A stretch of DNA of 64,000 nt, from NCBI GenBank assembly GCA_025808555.1, contig CP075526.1, positions 2,179,063 through 2,243,062 on the forward strand, given 5' to 3'. The notes under the pieces are model-generated. The model was given only the letters and a program-made list of their open reading frames with translations. It was not told where the DNA came from and did no database searches. Positions 17,429 through 26,441 of this stretch are shown here, piece by piece (the first letter of the stretch is position 1; each line of letters begins with the position of its first letter). The position numbers were made by a program, and so were the translations under genes. The DNA comes from Anaerolineales bacterium (GTDB taxonomy: Bacteria; Chloroflexota; Anaerolineae; Anaerolineales; UBA11579).

Positions 17429-17852
17429 GCTGCGGGAACTCCCGCACCAGCAGCGCAGGCACCTTGGCAGTGATGTCCTTGAGCACCTGGCGATAAATCG
17501 GCAGCACCTGCTCCTCGCTGCCGCGGGCAGTTGCGGGGTCAGGGAAGCCGAGGTGCTGCTTGCGGCCGGGGCCAAGCCATACCGGGCAATTCTCGGCCGC
17601 GTCATCACACAAGGTCACCACCAGGTCGAAAGCCTGATCCTTGAATACGTCAGGGTGCTTGGGTTGCCCAAGATGCACGATCCCGACTTCGGCTAAAGCT
17701 TTGCCGGTGTACGGATTTATCTCTGCTGCGGGTTGAACACCAGCGCTAAAGGCCTGCCACTGGTCACTGAGCCGCGCGTTCACAATCGCTTCTGCCATTT
17801 GCGAGCGGCAGGTATTGCCTGTGCACAGGAACAGAACTTTTCTTCGCTGCAT
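17415..17852 (-). CDS. ArsC-type low-molecular-weight phosphatase/arsenate reductase
   Basis: A 145-residue protein of the LMW-PTPase/thioredoxin-coupled ArsC family. The P-loop is [15 protein letters not shown] (Cys-X5-Arg, residues 10-16 region). The resolving cysteine candidates lie in [13 protein letters not shown] near residues 82-91, as in ArsC. The general acid is in FPDPA. It would reduce arsenate to arsenite using intramolecular disulfide chemistry, or act on phosphotyrosine. It follows pstB by 16 bp, the last gene of the phosphate-uptake operon. Since arsenate enters through Pst, a detoxifying role fits. No arsenite exporter is in view. Confidence 0.88.
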   Translation of the reverse strand: MQRRKVLFLCTGNTCRSQMAEAIVNARLSDQWQAFSAGVQPAAEINPYTGKALAEVGIVHLGQPKHPDVFKDQAFDLVVTLCDDAAENCPVWLGPGRKQHLGFPDPATARGSEEQVLPIYRQVLKDITAKVPALLVREFPQPTSA

Positions 17853-17868
17853 TTTGCATCACACCGGT

Positions 17869-18666
17869 TTAGCCAAACCGGCCGGTAATGTAATCCTCAG
17901 TAATTTTTTGTTCAGGGCGCGTAAACATAGTCTTAGTATCGCCATATTCCATCAGCATGCCAGCCCGCTTGCCATCCTCAGACAATGAGAAGAACGCCGT
18001 GCGGTCAGACACGCGGGCAGCCTGCTGCATATTGTGGGTCACGATGATAATGGTGTAGGCGGTGGCCAGATCGCGCATCAACTCTTCAATGCGCAAGGTG
18101 GCGATCGGGTCCAATGCGGAGCAGGGTTCGTCCATCAGGATGATATCTGGCCGCACGGCGATGGCGCGGGCAATGCACAGGCGCTGCTGCTGGCCGCCGG
18201 AGAGCGAAAGGCCGCTCTGGTCCAGCTTGTCCTTGACTTCGTCCCACAGTGCGGCGGCCTGCAGGCTGCTGTGCACCAGTTCATCCATATTGCCTTTGAA
18301 ACCGTTGATGCGTGCGCCCCAGGCTACATTCTCGTAGACCGACTTGGGGAACGGGTTAGGCTTCTGGAACACCATGCCGATGTGACGGCGCACCTCCACC
18401 GGGTCAACATCGGCTTTGTAGATGTTCTGGCCGCGGAAGAGCACCTCACCGGTCGTGTTGACGTTCGGGATCAGCTCGTTCATGCGGTTGAAGGCACGTA
18501 AAACAGTGCTCTTGCCGCAGCCTGAAGGGCCAATGATGGCGGTGATGCGGTTAGGTTGAATATCCATACTCACATCACGTACAGCCTGAAAACTGCCGTA
18601 GTAAATGCTCAGGTCTTTGGTATCAATGGCTGCGGTTGTGACGGCCGCTGTTGCAGTATCGGTCAT
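17869..18666 (-). CDS. pstB: Phosphate ABC transporter ATP-binding protein PstB
   Basis: A 265-residue ATPase with Walker [11 protein letters not shown]-loop [13 protein letters not shown], signature LSGGQQQRL and Walker [23 protein letters not shown] and CSALDP are hallmarks of PstB. It powers high-affinity phosphate import with PstC-PstA-PstS. It starts 1 bp after the pstA stop. No phoU follows; the next gene is the ArsC-type phosphatase. Confidence 0.97.
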   Translation of the reverse strand: MTDTATAAVTTAAIDTKDLSIYYGSFQAVRDVSMDIQPNRITAIIGPSGCGKSTVLRAFNRMNELIPNVNTTGEVLFRGQNIYKADVDPVEVRRHIGMVFQKPNPFPKSVYENVAWGARINGFKGNMDELVHSSLQAAALWDEVKDKLDQSGLSLSGGQQQRLCIARAIAVRPDIILMDEPCSALDPIATLRIEELMRDLATAYTIIIVTHNMQQAARVSDRTAFFSLSEDGKRAGMLMEYGDTKTMFTRPEQKITEDYITGRFG

Positions 18667-18667
18667 G

Positions 18668-19885
18668 CTACAGGCTCCTGCGATAGCGATTACGCAAAAT
18701 AATGGCAGTGGCGTTCAGTGTGAGCAGCAGGCCCAGCAGCACCAGGCTTGCGCCGCCAGCCAGATTGCGGAACACGGATTGCGGGCGGGCCGTCCATTGG
18801 TAGATCTGAATGGGCAGCGTTGTGAAGTTGGAGAATGGACCTTCGGGATCCACCTGGATGAAGGTGGACGCGCCGATCACGACCAGCGGAGCGGTCTCGC
18901 CAATGGCACGCGAGATGGCCAGGATGGTGCCGGTCATAATGCCCGAGATGGCATTGGGAAGCACGTGGTGCCAGACCGTCTCCAAGCGGGTTGCGCCCAG
19001 GCCAAAGCTGGCCTGGCGCAGCGAGCTGGGAACCGCCTTGATCGCCTCCTGAGCGTTGATGATGATGAGCGGCAGTACCAGCATGCCCAGCGTCAGCCCC
19101 GCAGAAAGAATGGTGCGTCCGTTGGCAGTGCTCGGATCGCTGGCGCCAAAGGCCACCCCGCTGGTGAAGTGCCCCAATGCACGCACAAAAATGGCCAAGC
19201 CCAAAATGCCATAGATGATGGATGGCACGCCCGCCAGGTTGGTTATATTGGTCTGGATAATGCGATTGATTAGATTGTCGGGCGCATATTCCTGTAAGTA
19301 GACTGCCGCAGCCACCCCTACCGGGAAGGCAAACAGCACCGCGATCGCAATGGTCCACAACGAGCCAAGCACCGCGGTGCGCACACCGGCTATCTCGGGA
19401 TAGCTCGACTGCGGAGCGCGCAGGAAGTGGCCGTTCAGCCAGCTGCGAAACTCCAGGCGGGCATTGGGAAATTCCTGAGCAGCCGTTTGGCGAATGGCGT
19501 CACCATCGGTAAGGGTCTCGAACAGCGACCACTGCGCCACGAACTTTGGCTCAATCACACGCTCCAGGATCAGGTCGTACACCTCCCCCGCTGAGCGCTC
19601 GGCAAAGGGTTTCTCAAATTCGTAGCGAGCGAACAAGCCAGCTGAAATGTGCGCTTGCAGTACCTGGATCAGGGTTTCTTTGTCCTGCTCTTCCAGGGGC
19701 ACGCCATTCACAGCCAAGTCCTGCGGAGGAATGGTGTCTTCTACGGCCACATAACCAAATGAGCCGTTAAGGATGTTGAAGAGCAGTGCACCTAGCGCCA
19801 CGATGCCCACCAGCAATGCAACCTGAAACACCACCAGCCAGACGCGCCCCCGACGGTGGCGCTGCAGCAGATTAGAGTCGCTCAC
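18668..19885 (-). CDS. pstA: Phosphate ABC transporter permease PstA
   Basis: A 405-residue inner-membrane permease. Helix 1 at residues 16-40 is followed by an outer segment of about 150 residues, and then by the canonical domain beginning [20 protein letters not shown]. Family landmarks are [18 protein letters not shown] and the EAA-type loop [24 protein letters not shown]. Its length exceeds the usual 280-300 because of the outer segment. The start overlaps pstC by 4 nt. Confidence 0.95.
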   Translation of the reverse strand: MSDSNLLQRHRRGRVWLVVFQVALLVGIVALGALLFNILNGSFGYVAVEDTIPPQDLAVNGVPLEEQDKETLIQVLQAHISAGLFARYEFEKPFAERSAGEVYDLILERVIEPKFVAQWSLFETLTDGDAIRQTAAQEFPNARLEFRSWLNGHFLRAPQSSYPEIAGVRTAVLGSLWTIAIAVLFAFPVGVAAAVYLQEYAPDNLINRIIQTNITNLAGVPSIIYGILGLAIFVRALGHFTSGVAFGASDPSTANGRTILSAGLTLGMLVLPLIIINAQEAIKAVPSSLRQASFGLGATRLETVWHHVLPNAISGIMTGTILAISRAIGETAPLVVIGASTFIQVDPEGPFSNFTTLPIQIYQWTARPQSVFRNLAGGASLVLLGLLLTLNATAIILRNRYRRSL

Positions 19886-21075
19886 TCGTACACCTCACGG
19901 AAGCGGCGCACAATGTACTGGCTAAAAATGTTGAGTGCCAGAGTCATCACAAAAAGCATGAGACCAATGGCGAAGATGCTGTTGTAATCCAGTGAGTCGT
20001 AACTCAGGTCACCGCCGCTGATGCGCACGATATGCCCGGTCATCGTCTCAGCGGCCTGGAATGGATTGAAGGTGAAAGCTGGCCCGGCGCCAGCCGCAAG
20101 GGCCACCACCATGGTCTCGCCCACAGCGCGGGAGATGGCCAGGATGGCCGCGGCCGCAATGCCAGAGAAGGCGGCCGGCAGTACGATGCGCACGGCGGTT
20201 TCCAGCTTGGTAGCGCCCAATCCGTAGGCAGCTTCACGCAGCGAGCGCGGCACGGCGTTGAGGGCGTCTTCGCTGATGGTGCTCACCAGGGGCAGGATCA
20301 GGATACCTATAACGATGCCGGCGGAGGCGGTGTTGTAGATCTGCACGACGTTCTGCCCAAAAATAGTTCGCAACAATGGCGTCATAAAGGTAAGCGCAAA
20401 GTAGCCGTATACCACTGTAGGTACGCCAGCCAGGATCTCAAGAATGGGCTTTAGCGTATTGCGCGCCCGTGGGGAGGCGTATTCACTGAGATAGATGGCG
20501 GTTGCCAGCCCCAGTGGCAGGGCCACAAGGATGGCGATGCCGGAGACCATCAGCGTGGCGTTCAGTAACGGAAGTACGCCAAACTGCCCAGCGTGCGGCG
20601 CCCAGGTGGTGCCGGTAAAAAATTCAGCCAGGCTGGGGTCAACGCCTTTATGTATTACAGCGCCGGCGGCATGCGCGGCGGGCGGCGTATCCTGCGCGCC
20701 ACGCTCCACAACATAGATGCTGTCTTCGATAGCAATCAGGTGCATTACTTCCTGGTCGAGGCGCAGAGTGTCGCCCTCGCGCAGGGGAGTGCCAATCGGG
20801 CCAACCTCGATGCGGGTATCTGTTGGGGCAATGTTGACAACGATGGGTTTATTGGTCAGCTGCCACTGTGTGCGCCCAAAAAAGAGCAGGGATTCTTTAC
20901 CCAGCTCATAAATAATTCCAGCGGTTACGAAAATGGAGAGCAAACCGCAAACGAACAGCAGGCTCTGGATCACGAGCTCGCGCAGGCGCGGCTTGCGCTT
21001 CAGGGAAACAAGGTCAGAGGTGCGAGTGGGAGCCATGGGGCTAGGGGTCGCTGCAGTTTGAAAATGGAATTTCAT
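19882..21075 (-). CDS. pstC: Phosphate ABC transporter permease PstC
   Basis: A 397-residue permease with helix 1 at about residues 35-60 and an outer region of roughly 110 residues. The membrane core starts [21 protein letters not shown]. Landmarks are [15 protein letters not shown] and [24 protein letters not shown]. Like PstA here it has a long first outer loop. It overlaps pstA by 4 nt and is separated from pstS by a hairpin that probably lowers permease expression relative to the binding protein. Confidence 0.95.
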   Translation of the reverse strand: MKFHFQTAATPSPMAPTRTSDLVSLKRKPRLRELVIQSLLFVCGLLSIFVTAGIIYELGKESLLFFGRTQWQLTNKPIVVNIAPTDTRIEVGPIGTPLREGDTLRLDQEVMHLIAIEDSIYVVERGAQDTPPAAHAAGAVIHKGVDPSLAEFFTGTTWAPHAGQFGVLPLLNATLMVSGIAILVALPLGLATAIYLSEYASPRARNTLKPILEILAGVPTVVYGYFALTFMTPLLRTIFGQNVVQIYNTASAGIVIGILILPLVSTISEDALNAVPRSLREAAYGLGATKLETAVRIVLPAAFSGIAAAAILAISRAVGETMVVALAAGAGPAFTFNPFQAAETMTGHIVRISGGDLSYDSLDYNSIFAIGLMLFVMTLALNIFSQYIVRRFREVYE

Positions 21076-21097
21076 TATAACTGTCCCAACTCAGGCG

Positions 21098-21133
21098 ATT
21101 GGGGCGGCCAGCAGACTGCCTGGCCGCCCCAAT
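21098..21133 (-). terminator. Hairpin between pstS and pstC
   Basis: Perfect 14-nt arms ATTGGGGCGGCCAG and CTGGCCGCCCCAAT around an 8-nt loop, without a T tract. It fits partial termination or mRNA stabilisation that keeps PstS more abundant than the permeases. Confidence 0.75.
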
Positions 21134-21164
21134 CTTGCGAAAGGAGAAGTGACGCTAGCCTAAG

Positions 21165-22166
21165 CTAGTTGCCCACAGCAGCGTCGAAAGCATCCAGTGC
21201 GGCCTGCAGAGCAGACTCGCTGGCCGGGAAGTAACCCACTTCGACGATCTCCTCATTTACAAAAGCGAGGTAGAAGTGAAGGAAGGCTGCCACCTGGGGC
21301 TTGCCGTTCAGGATGTCTGCGGTGGTGTACAGGAACAGCGGGCGAGCCAGTCCGTAACTGCCGTCTTCGACAGTGACGTCATCCGGCTGCACGCCATCCA
21401 GGCTCAGAATCTTCAGGGTGCTGGCATTCTCGGCATAGTACGCATACCCGAAGAAGGCAACCGCGTACGGGCTGCCCTGGATGCCCTGCACCAACACGTT
21501 GTCATCCTCGCTTAGCTGGGTGTTGCTAGCCGCCAGAATGGTACTGGGGTCATTGCCATACACATGCTCAACAAAGTAGTCGAAGGTGCCGGAGTCCGTG
21601 CCAGGGATAAAGCGCTGGATGGGCTCATTCGGCCACTCGGGGCGAACATCAGACCAGTTGGTGGCCTCGCCAAAAATCAGGGCCAACTCTTCCGTGGTCA
21701 CATCGGTGACGAAGTCATTCGCCTGGCTCACAACAACAGAGAGCGCATCCGTGCCGACGCGGAACTCGATTGGCTCACGGCCAATGGACTGGCAGGAAGC
21801 AACTTCAGACTCGCGGATGGCGCGGCTGGAGTTGGCAACATCCGTGTCACCGGCAACGCAGAAGCGTTCGATGCCGGCGCCAGAGCCAATGCTATCGATG
21901 GTGATGCTGCCGCTGAAGCCTTCATCGCTGAAGCGCTCAGCCATGCGCTCAGTGAGCGGGAACACCGTGGAGCTGCCAGCAGTGATGATGGCGCCCGAAA
22001 CAGCCAGTGGACTAAACGGGTCCATTGCAGGTGCCGTTGCCTCAGCAGGTGCGGCCGTAGCCTGGCTCGGAGCCTCGGTGGCTGCAGGTGCAGGTGCGCC
22101 GCAGGCGGCCAGCAGCACGCCTGCGATCACCAGCGCGGAGAGGCCTAAGTAGAGCTTACGATTCAT
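21165..22166 (-). CDS. pstS: Phosphate-binding lipoprotein PstS
   Basis: A 333-residue lipoprotein with signal peptide and lipobox LAAC (Cys near residue 22), then an Ala/Pro/Thr linker. The phosphate-binding landmarks are ITAGSSTVFPLTERMAERF, DSIGSGAGIERFC and RFIPGTDSGTFDYF, as in PstS of the SphX-like subgroup. It captures phosphate outside the membrane for PstC-PstA. ATG 22166 has AAGGAGGAAC 6 nt upstream. A TTAACA-N5-ATAACA motif about 100 nt upstream may be the PhoB/PhoP site. Confidence 0.95.
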   Translation of the reverse strand: MNRKLYLGLSALVIAGVLLAACGAPAPAATEAPSQATAAPAEATAPAMDPFSPLAVSGAIITAGSSTVFPLTERMAERFSDEGFSGSITIDSIGSGAGIERFCVAGDTDVANSSRAIRESEVASCQSIGREPIEFRVGTDALSVVVSQANDFVTDVTTEELALIFGEATNWSDVRPEWPNEPIQRFIPGTDSGTFDYFVEHVYGNDPSTILAASNTQLSEDDNVLVQGIQGSPYAVAFFGYAYYAENASTLKILSLDGVQPDDVTVEDGSYGLARPLFLYTTADILNGKPQVAAFLHFYLAFVNEEIVEVGYFPASESALQAALDAFDAAVGN

Positions 22167-22262
22167 GGATAGTTCCTCCTTAGGGAACTGAAACAGGGTT
22201 TTGAACACAGTCGCATGGTATCAATCGAGGGTTAAGCCCCCCGCGCAACGGATTAAAGGGAT

Positions 22263-22279
22263 TGTTATGAATGTGTTAA
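22263..22279 (-). promoter_or_regulatory. Candidate Pho box upstream of pstS
   Basis: On the minus strand, TTAACA, five bases, ATAACA. This matches the TTAACA-like direct repeat with 11-bp period bound by Gram-positive PhoP and similar regulators. It lies in the phoR-pstS spacer, about 97 nt before the pstS ATG. Confidence 0.55.
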
Positions 22280-22290
22280 CTAGGAAACAG

Positions 22291-23559
22291 CTAACTGGCT
22301 GAGGCCAACGGCAGGGTAAAGAAAAAACGGCTACCCCTACCCTCCTGGCTGGTTACGCCAATGTGGCCGCCATGCGCTTCCACCACGTGGCGGGCGATGG
22401 CCAACCCCAAGCCTGTGCCAGTGCGGTTGCGGGCCGGGTCGATTTTATAGAAGCGTTCAAAGATGCGCGCCTGGTCATCCGCGGCGATGCCTATCCCCGT
22501 ATCCTGCACGGCAAACTCCATCACCCCCTGGCGAGCCGCAGCCGAAGCTGTGATGTGGCCGCCGCGAGGCGTGAACTTGATGGCATTGTGGATCAAGTTG
22601 ACCAGCACTTGCTCGACTCGCGGCAGGTCCGCTAGCGCGGCAGGCAGGTCGTCTGCACATTCCACCGTCAACTGCAGCCCAGCGCGCTCGGCCTGCATGC
22701 GCAGGCGGGCAGCCGCCGCGTTCAGCAATGCGCAGGGATCAACTGACGTCAACTCAAGTTTTACGTCTTTGGATTCGGTGCGCGCCAACTCCAGCAATTC
22801 GCTGACAAGGGCCGTGAGCGCATCCACTTCGGTTTCCATGAGGGTCAGAAAGCGGTCTGCGGTAGCCGGTTCGTTGATCGCTCCGCCTCGCAGGCTTTCG
22901 GTTAGCAGGCGCAGCGATGTGAGCGGTGTGCGCAGTTCGTGCGATACATTGCTGACAAAATCCTTGCGCACAGTCTCCAGGCGATGCAGCTCGGTTACAT
23001 CTTCGAACGCCAGCAAACTGTGTCCATCAAGCCCATTCGCCAGGGGGTGCACAGCCGCACGTAACATGCGCCGGCTCTGCGGCACTTCAGACACTATGGT
23101 TTGGGCGGCCCGTGTGCGCACTGCCTCCTGCCACAGCTCCACGAACTGATACTGGCGCAGCAAATGGGTCAGCGAGCCGGCACGCATCTCATCATCGCTT
23201 AGGGCGAACAGGCTCTGCATGCGTTGGCTGCTCAGCAGCACTTTGCCATCATCCCTGGCTACCACAATGCCGGCCGGGCTGCCATTCAGCACAGCCTCAA
23301 GGTACTGGCGCTGCTGGCGCAATTCGCTAGACTCTGCTCGCCCTACATCAAAGTCATGCTCAACTTGCGGAGACCAGGCCAGAGCGATGCTAACCAATGC
23401 GCACAGCACCCCGGCAAACCAAAAGCCGCGGTTAAGCATCAACACGGCATCAGGGTCAGTGACTAATGGTTTTATTTGCGAATACAAGAATACAAGCAAC
23501 GCGGCCTGCAAGGCCAACGCAAGCAGCATGCGGCCAAGGTTTATGCCGCGCAGGCCCAT
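22291..23559 (-). CDS. phoR: Phosphate-responsive sensor histidine kinase PhoR
   Basis: A 422-residue kinase with two N-terminal membrane helices (residues 8-28 and 44-64), a PAS domain (YLEAVLNGSPAGIVVARDDG), the phospho-accepting His in FVSNVSHELRTPLTSL, and an ATPase domain with NLIHNAIKF, GIGIAADDQARIFERFY and GTGLGLAIA. The architecture is PhoR-like. It begins 3 bp after phoB and precedes pstS, so the response to low phosphate is the natural role. A dedicated PhoU, usual link between Pst and PhoR, is not in the window. Confidence 0.93.
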   Translation of the reverse strand: MGLRGINLGRMLLALALQAALLVFLYSQIKPLVTDPDAVLMLNRGFWFAGVLCALVSIALAWSPQVEHDFDVGRAESSELRQQRQYLEAVLNGSPAGIVVARDDGKVLLSSQRMQSLFALSDDEMRAGSLTHLLRQYQFVELWQEAVRTRAAQTIVSEVPQSRRMLRAAVHPLANGLDGHSLLAFEDVTELHRLETVRKDFVSNVSHELRTPLTSLRLLTESLRGGAINEPATADRFLTLMETEVDALTALVSELLELARTESKDVKLELTSVDPCALLNAAAARLRMQAERAGLQLTVECADDLPAALADLPRVEQVLVNLIHNAIKFTPRGGHITASAAARQGVMEFAVQDTGIGIAADDQARIFERFYKIDPARNRTGTGLGLAIARHVVEAHGGHIGVTSQEGRGSRFFFTLPLASAS

Positions 23560-23562
23560 AGG

Positions 23563-24258
23563 TCAGCCCTCGAAGCGGTAGCCGACGCCGCGGACAGTAA
23601 TGATGCGCTGTGGGTTTTCTGGGTCAGCTTCGATGCGCGAGCGAAGCCAGCGCACATGCACATCCACGGTACGGCTGCCCCCGCTGAATTCCCATCCCCA
23701 CACTTTCTCCAGCAGTTGCTCACGCGTGTAGGCGCGGCCGCGGTTTTGCATCAGGAACATGAGCAGCTCAAATTCCTTAGGCTTGAGGTCCAGCACTTTG
23801 CCGTCCTGTTTGACCTCATGGCGGGTGATGTTGATGGCCAGGTTGCCGCTCACGACTTGCTCGCCAGCCGCCGGCTCAGCTTCGCTGTGCTCCATCTGCA
23901 CGCGGCGCAGCATGGCTTTGACGCGGGCTAGCAGCTCGCGCATGGAAAATGGCTTGGTCAGGTAGTCATCCGCCCCCAGCTCCAGGCCCAGCACGCGGTC
24001 GATCTCATCATCACGCGCGGTCAGCATCAGGATCGGCACTTTGCTGTCTGCGCGCAGTGCGCGGGTGACATCAAAGCCATCCATCTCAGGCAGCATGAGG
24101 TCGAGCACCACAAGATTGGGTTCGGCCTTGCGCACGGCAGCCACGGCGGCGGCGCCATCGCCTACGGCTTGAACTTCGTAGCCTTCGCGGGTCAGGTTAT
24201 ACGTAAGCGCTTCACGAATGGCGGCGTCATCTTCAACCACCAGGACTTTTTGCGGCAT
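23563..24258 (-). CDS. phoB: Phosphate-regulon response regulator PhoB
   Basis: A 231-residue OmpR/PhoB-type regulator. The receiver domain has VVEDDAAIRE, phospho-Asp in VVLDLMLPEMDGFDV and Lys in LTKPFSMREL. The C-terminal winged helix ends RIITVRGVGYRF. A short charged linker (EHSEAEPAAGEQ) joins them. It would bind Pho boxes before pstS. The upstream gene overlaps its start by 26 bp. Confidence 0.93.
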   Translation of the reverse strand: MPQKVLVVEDDAAIREALTYNLTREGYEVQAVGDGAAAVAAVRKAEPNLVVLDLMLPEMDGFDVTRALRADSKVPILMLTARDDEIDRVLGLELGADDYLTKPFSMRELLARVKAMLRRVQMEHSEAEPAAGEQVVSGNLAINITRHEVKQDGKVLDLKPKEFELLMFLMQNRGRAYTREQLLEKVWGWEFSGGSRTVDVHVRWLRSRIEADPENPQRIITVRGVGYRFEG

Positions 24259-24661
24259 TCAATTTCTCCCACGCCCCAACCCACGGTGTGCCCAGGCGAT
24301 GCTTGGCAGGCACTTCAATATCCTGCAGGCGTTGAGCCAGGCTGGCTATCCCCTCGGCAATGCCGCCCATGTCATCCGCTATCAGCGCCTGGCGCAGTTT
24401 CTTGGCAGTAGGCTCAGTCCAGGCCCAATCCATACGAAAGCGGTCAGCCTTCACCCAGTAGCCGCGCTTCTCCCACGGCCCCACGCTGCGCTCCACACTC
24501 TGCGTCACGCCGTCCAGGGCAAACACCATGAACGCGGCCAGATCGCGCGCTTGGCTGTCAAAGCCCTGCCTGGCAATCAGCTCGCGCATGGCAATTGCCA
24601 TGGCCTTCATCAGGCGCGTGCGGTCTGTGGCAACGTTCTCAGTTTTGATCACACGAGACAT
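24233..24661 (-). CDS. Conserved hypothetical protein at the head of the pho-pst operon
   Basis: A 142-residue soluble protein with no family I can name. Visible features are a helical N-terminal part (RTRLMKAMAIAMRELIARQG), a central FMVFALDGVTQSVERSVGPWEKRGYWVKADRFRMDW with several aromatic residues, and a helical C-terminus. No signal peptide or membrane helix is present. I chose ATG 24661; a TATTAT box lies 6 nt before it. Its 3' end overlaps phoB by 26 bp, so the two are probably coupled. The function is unknown; a tie to phosphate regulation is suggested only by position. Confidence 0.7.
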   Translation of the reverse strand: MSRVIKTENVATDRTRLMKAMAIAMRELIARQGFDSQARDLAAFMVFALDGVTQSVERSVGPWEKRGYWVKADRFRMDWAWTEPTAKKLRQALIADDMGGIAEGIASLAQRLQDIEVPAKHRLGTPWVGAWEKLNAAKSPGG

Positions 24662-24667
24662 ATCGCA

Positions 24668-24673
24668 ATAATA
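24668..24673 (-). promoter_or_regulatory. -10 box for the hypothetical-phoB-phoR transcript
   Basis: TATTAT on the minus strand, 6 nt before ATG 24661, giving a leaderless arrangement. Confidence 0.4.
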
Positions 24674-24712
24674 ATCCACGTCGCACAGAAACGCGCGGGT
24701 AGCGGCAAGCAT

Positions 24713-24721
24713 TGCTATAAT
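24713..24721 (+). promoter_or_regulatory. Extended -10 promoter for tRNA-Leu
   Basis: TGCTATAAT ends 15 nt before the mature tRNA 5' end, so the primary transcript carries a short 5' leader. Confidence 0.75.
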
Positions 24722-24736
24722 CGCACAGCTCCACAC

Positions 24737-24818
24737 GGGGAAGTGTTGGAACTGGCAGACAAGCATGACTTAGGATCATGTGCCGCAAGGCGTGAGGGTT
24801 CGACTCCCTCCTTCCCCA
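24737..24818 (+). tRNA. tRNA-Leu (anticodon UAG)
   Basis: Acceptor arms GGGGAAG and CTTCCCC pair exactly. The anticodon stem CATGA/TCATG holds the loop CTTAGGA with anticodon TAG. A long variable arm (TGCCGCAAGGCGT) marks a class II tRNA. The T arm is GAGGG-TTCGACT-CCCTC. The discriminator is A, and CCA is not encoded. Confidence 0.96.
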
Positions 24819-24826
24819 TTACAAGT

Positions 24827-24863
24827 AAAACAAGAACCCCGGCTTTGCCGGGGTTCTTGTTTT
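24827..24863. terminator. Intrinsic terminator after tRNA-Leu
   Basis: A 17-nt perfect stem (AAAACAAGAACCCCGGC) with loop TTT and a T-rich 3' arm. Confidence 0.9.
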
Positions 24864-24899
24864 GCTTACATTACTCTGATAGTCTCGCAAATCCCCGCA

Positions 24900-24908
24900 T
24901 GCTATAAT
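24900..24908 (+). promoter_or_regulatory. Extended -10 promoter for tig-clpP
   Basis: TGCTATAAT, the same nonamer as at the tRNA-Leu promoter, lies about 40 nt before the TTG start of tig. No good -35. Confidence 0.7.
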
Positions 24909-24947
24909 CTCGCCCGTTCGTTCTAAATTCCTTAAGGAAGCATTGAC

Positions 24948-26441
24948 TTGAAGATCACCAATCAAACCACCTCTGATGACCATCAGCTGCATCTGACGGT
25001 TGAGATCGAAGCTGAGACCATGCAGAGCGCCAAGCAAAAAGCGGCTCGCAAAATTGCAAAGCAGGTCAAGATCCCTGGCTTTCGCCCCGGTAAAGCCCCC
25101 TACAACGTAGTGGAAAAACAGGTGGGCGAAGCCGCCATTCGAGACGAGGCCATTGACATCATGCTGGATGATGTCTACCCCAAGCTGATCGAAGAAACTG
25201 GCGTGAAGCCTTACGGCCCCGGCACCCTGGAGAAGATCGACGAAGACAAGACGCCGCCGGTCTACGAGTTTCGCGTGCCGCTGTCACCTGTTGTCAAGCT
25301 GGGCGACTACGACAAAATCCGCATGGCGTTTGAAGAAAAACAGCCTAGCGAAGAGGATATCCAGAAAGTCTTCACCAACCTGCGTGAGCAGAACGCAGTG
25401 CTCTCCCCCGCCGACCGCCCCGCGCAGGAAGGCGATATCGTCTATATCCAGCTCAGTGCCACACGTCAGGACGCAGCCGAGGGCGATCCCGAGCTGTTGC
25501 CAGAGCGCAGTTACCCAGTTGTGGTCGAGAAGACGGATGTAGACACCAAAAATGAATGGCCTTTCCCAGCCTTCTCTCGCACGCTTATTGGGTTAAAACC
25601 GGGCGAAGAAAAAAGCTTCCCGCACACGTTCGGCGAAGATTCTGAATTTGAAGACCTGCGCGGCAAGACGGCCAACTTTGCAGTCAAGGTTGAAGAGATC
25701 AAAGCACGCGAATTGCCTGAGCTGGATGACACCCTGGCGCAAAGCGTAGGCGAATACAAAACCGTGGACGAGCTACGAACTGAGATCGTGCGCCAGCTCA
25801 CCGAGAATTTGAACCGCCAGGCACGTGATGAGTACGATGACAAGATCGTCACGCAAATGATCGCCGAGAGCGAGATCAAGTTCCCGCCCCAGATGCTGCA
25901 CCACGAGGTGCACCATTACATTGAGGATATGGTGCCTGACCTCAATGCCCGCGGCATGGACATGGACGCCTACCTGGGCAGCCGCCAAATGACCATGGAC
26001 GATCTTGAAAAAGAGGTCGAGCCAGTTGTGGAAGAGCGCCTGAAGAAGTCACTGGTGATCATGGAAGCCTCTCGCCAGGAGAACATTGAAGTTCCTGAAA
26101 CTGAGATGCAAGGCATTGTCCAGCTTAAGCTGGCCCAGCTGCAGCAAATGGTCTCAGCCCAAGACATGCGCAAGTTCCTCAACAACCGGGACAATATCCA
26201 GAGCCTGGTCAGCCGCACCATGAGCGAAGAAGTCATTCGCCGCACCCTCGCCCGCCTTAACGCCATTGGCCGCGGCAAGGGCGACGAGCACCGAAAGGAA
26301 ACTGCCGCTGCCAGCGTCAGTACCGATGAGGCTGCAGCCGCACCCGCGGCCGATGCGGAGCCCGAAGCTGTGGAAGCCGCGCCGGCTCAGGCCAGCCAGC
26401 CCGCAGTTGAAGATACAGGAAAGGAAAATAACAATGAATAA
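24948..26441 (+). CDS. tig: Trigger factor, ribosome-associated chaperone
   Basis: A 497-residue trigger factor. The N-terminal ribosome-binding domain has the signature IPGFRPGKAP at residues 43-52. An FKBP-like domain (about 150-245; EGDIVYIQLS, GLKPGEEKSF) and a long helical C-terminal arm follow. The last 60 residues form an Ala/Glu/Pro-rich tail beyond the usual end. It folds nascent chains at the exit tunnel. The TTG start at 24948 is supported by AAGGAAG 7 nt upstream and the family N-terminus. The stop overlaps the clpP start by 8 nt. Confidence 0.96.
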   Translation: MKITNQTTSDDHQLHLTVEIEAETMQSAKQKAARKIAKQVKIPGFRPGKAPYNVVEKQVGEAAIRDEAIDIMLDDVYPKLIEETGVKPYGPGTLEKIDEDKTPPVYEFRVPLSPVVKLGDYDKIRMAFEEKQPSEEDIQKVFTNLREQNAVLSPADRPAQEGDIVYIQLSATRQDAAEGDPELLPERSYPVVVEKTDVDTKNEWPFPAFSRTLIGLKPGEEKSFPHTFGEDSEFEDLRGKTANFAVKVEEIKARELPELDDTLAQSVGEYKTVDELRTEIVRQLTENLNRQARDEYDDKIVTQMIAESEIKFPPQMLHHEVHHYIEDMVPDLNARGMDMDAYLGSRQMTMDDLEKEVEPVVEERLKKSLVIMEASRQENIEVPETEMQGIVQLKLAQLQQMVSAQDMRKFLNNRDNIQSLVSRTMSEEVIRRTLARLNAIGRGKGDEHRKETAAASVSTDEAAAAPAADAEPEAVEAAPAQASQPAVEDTGKENNNE

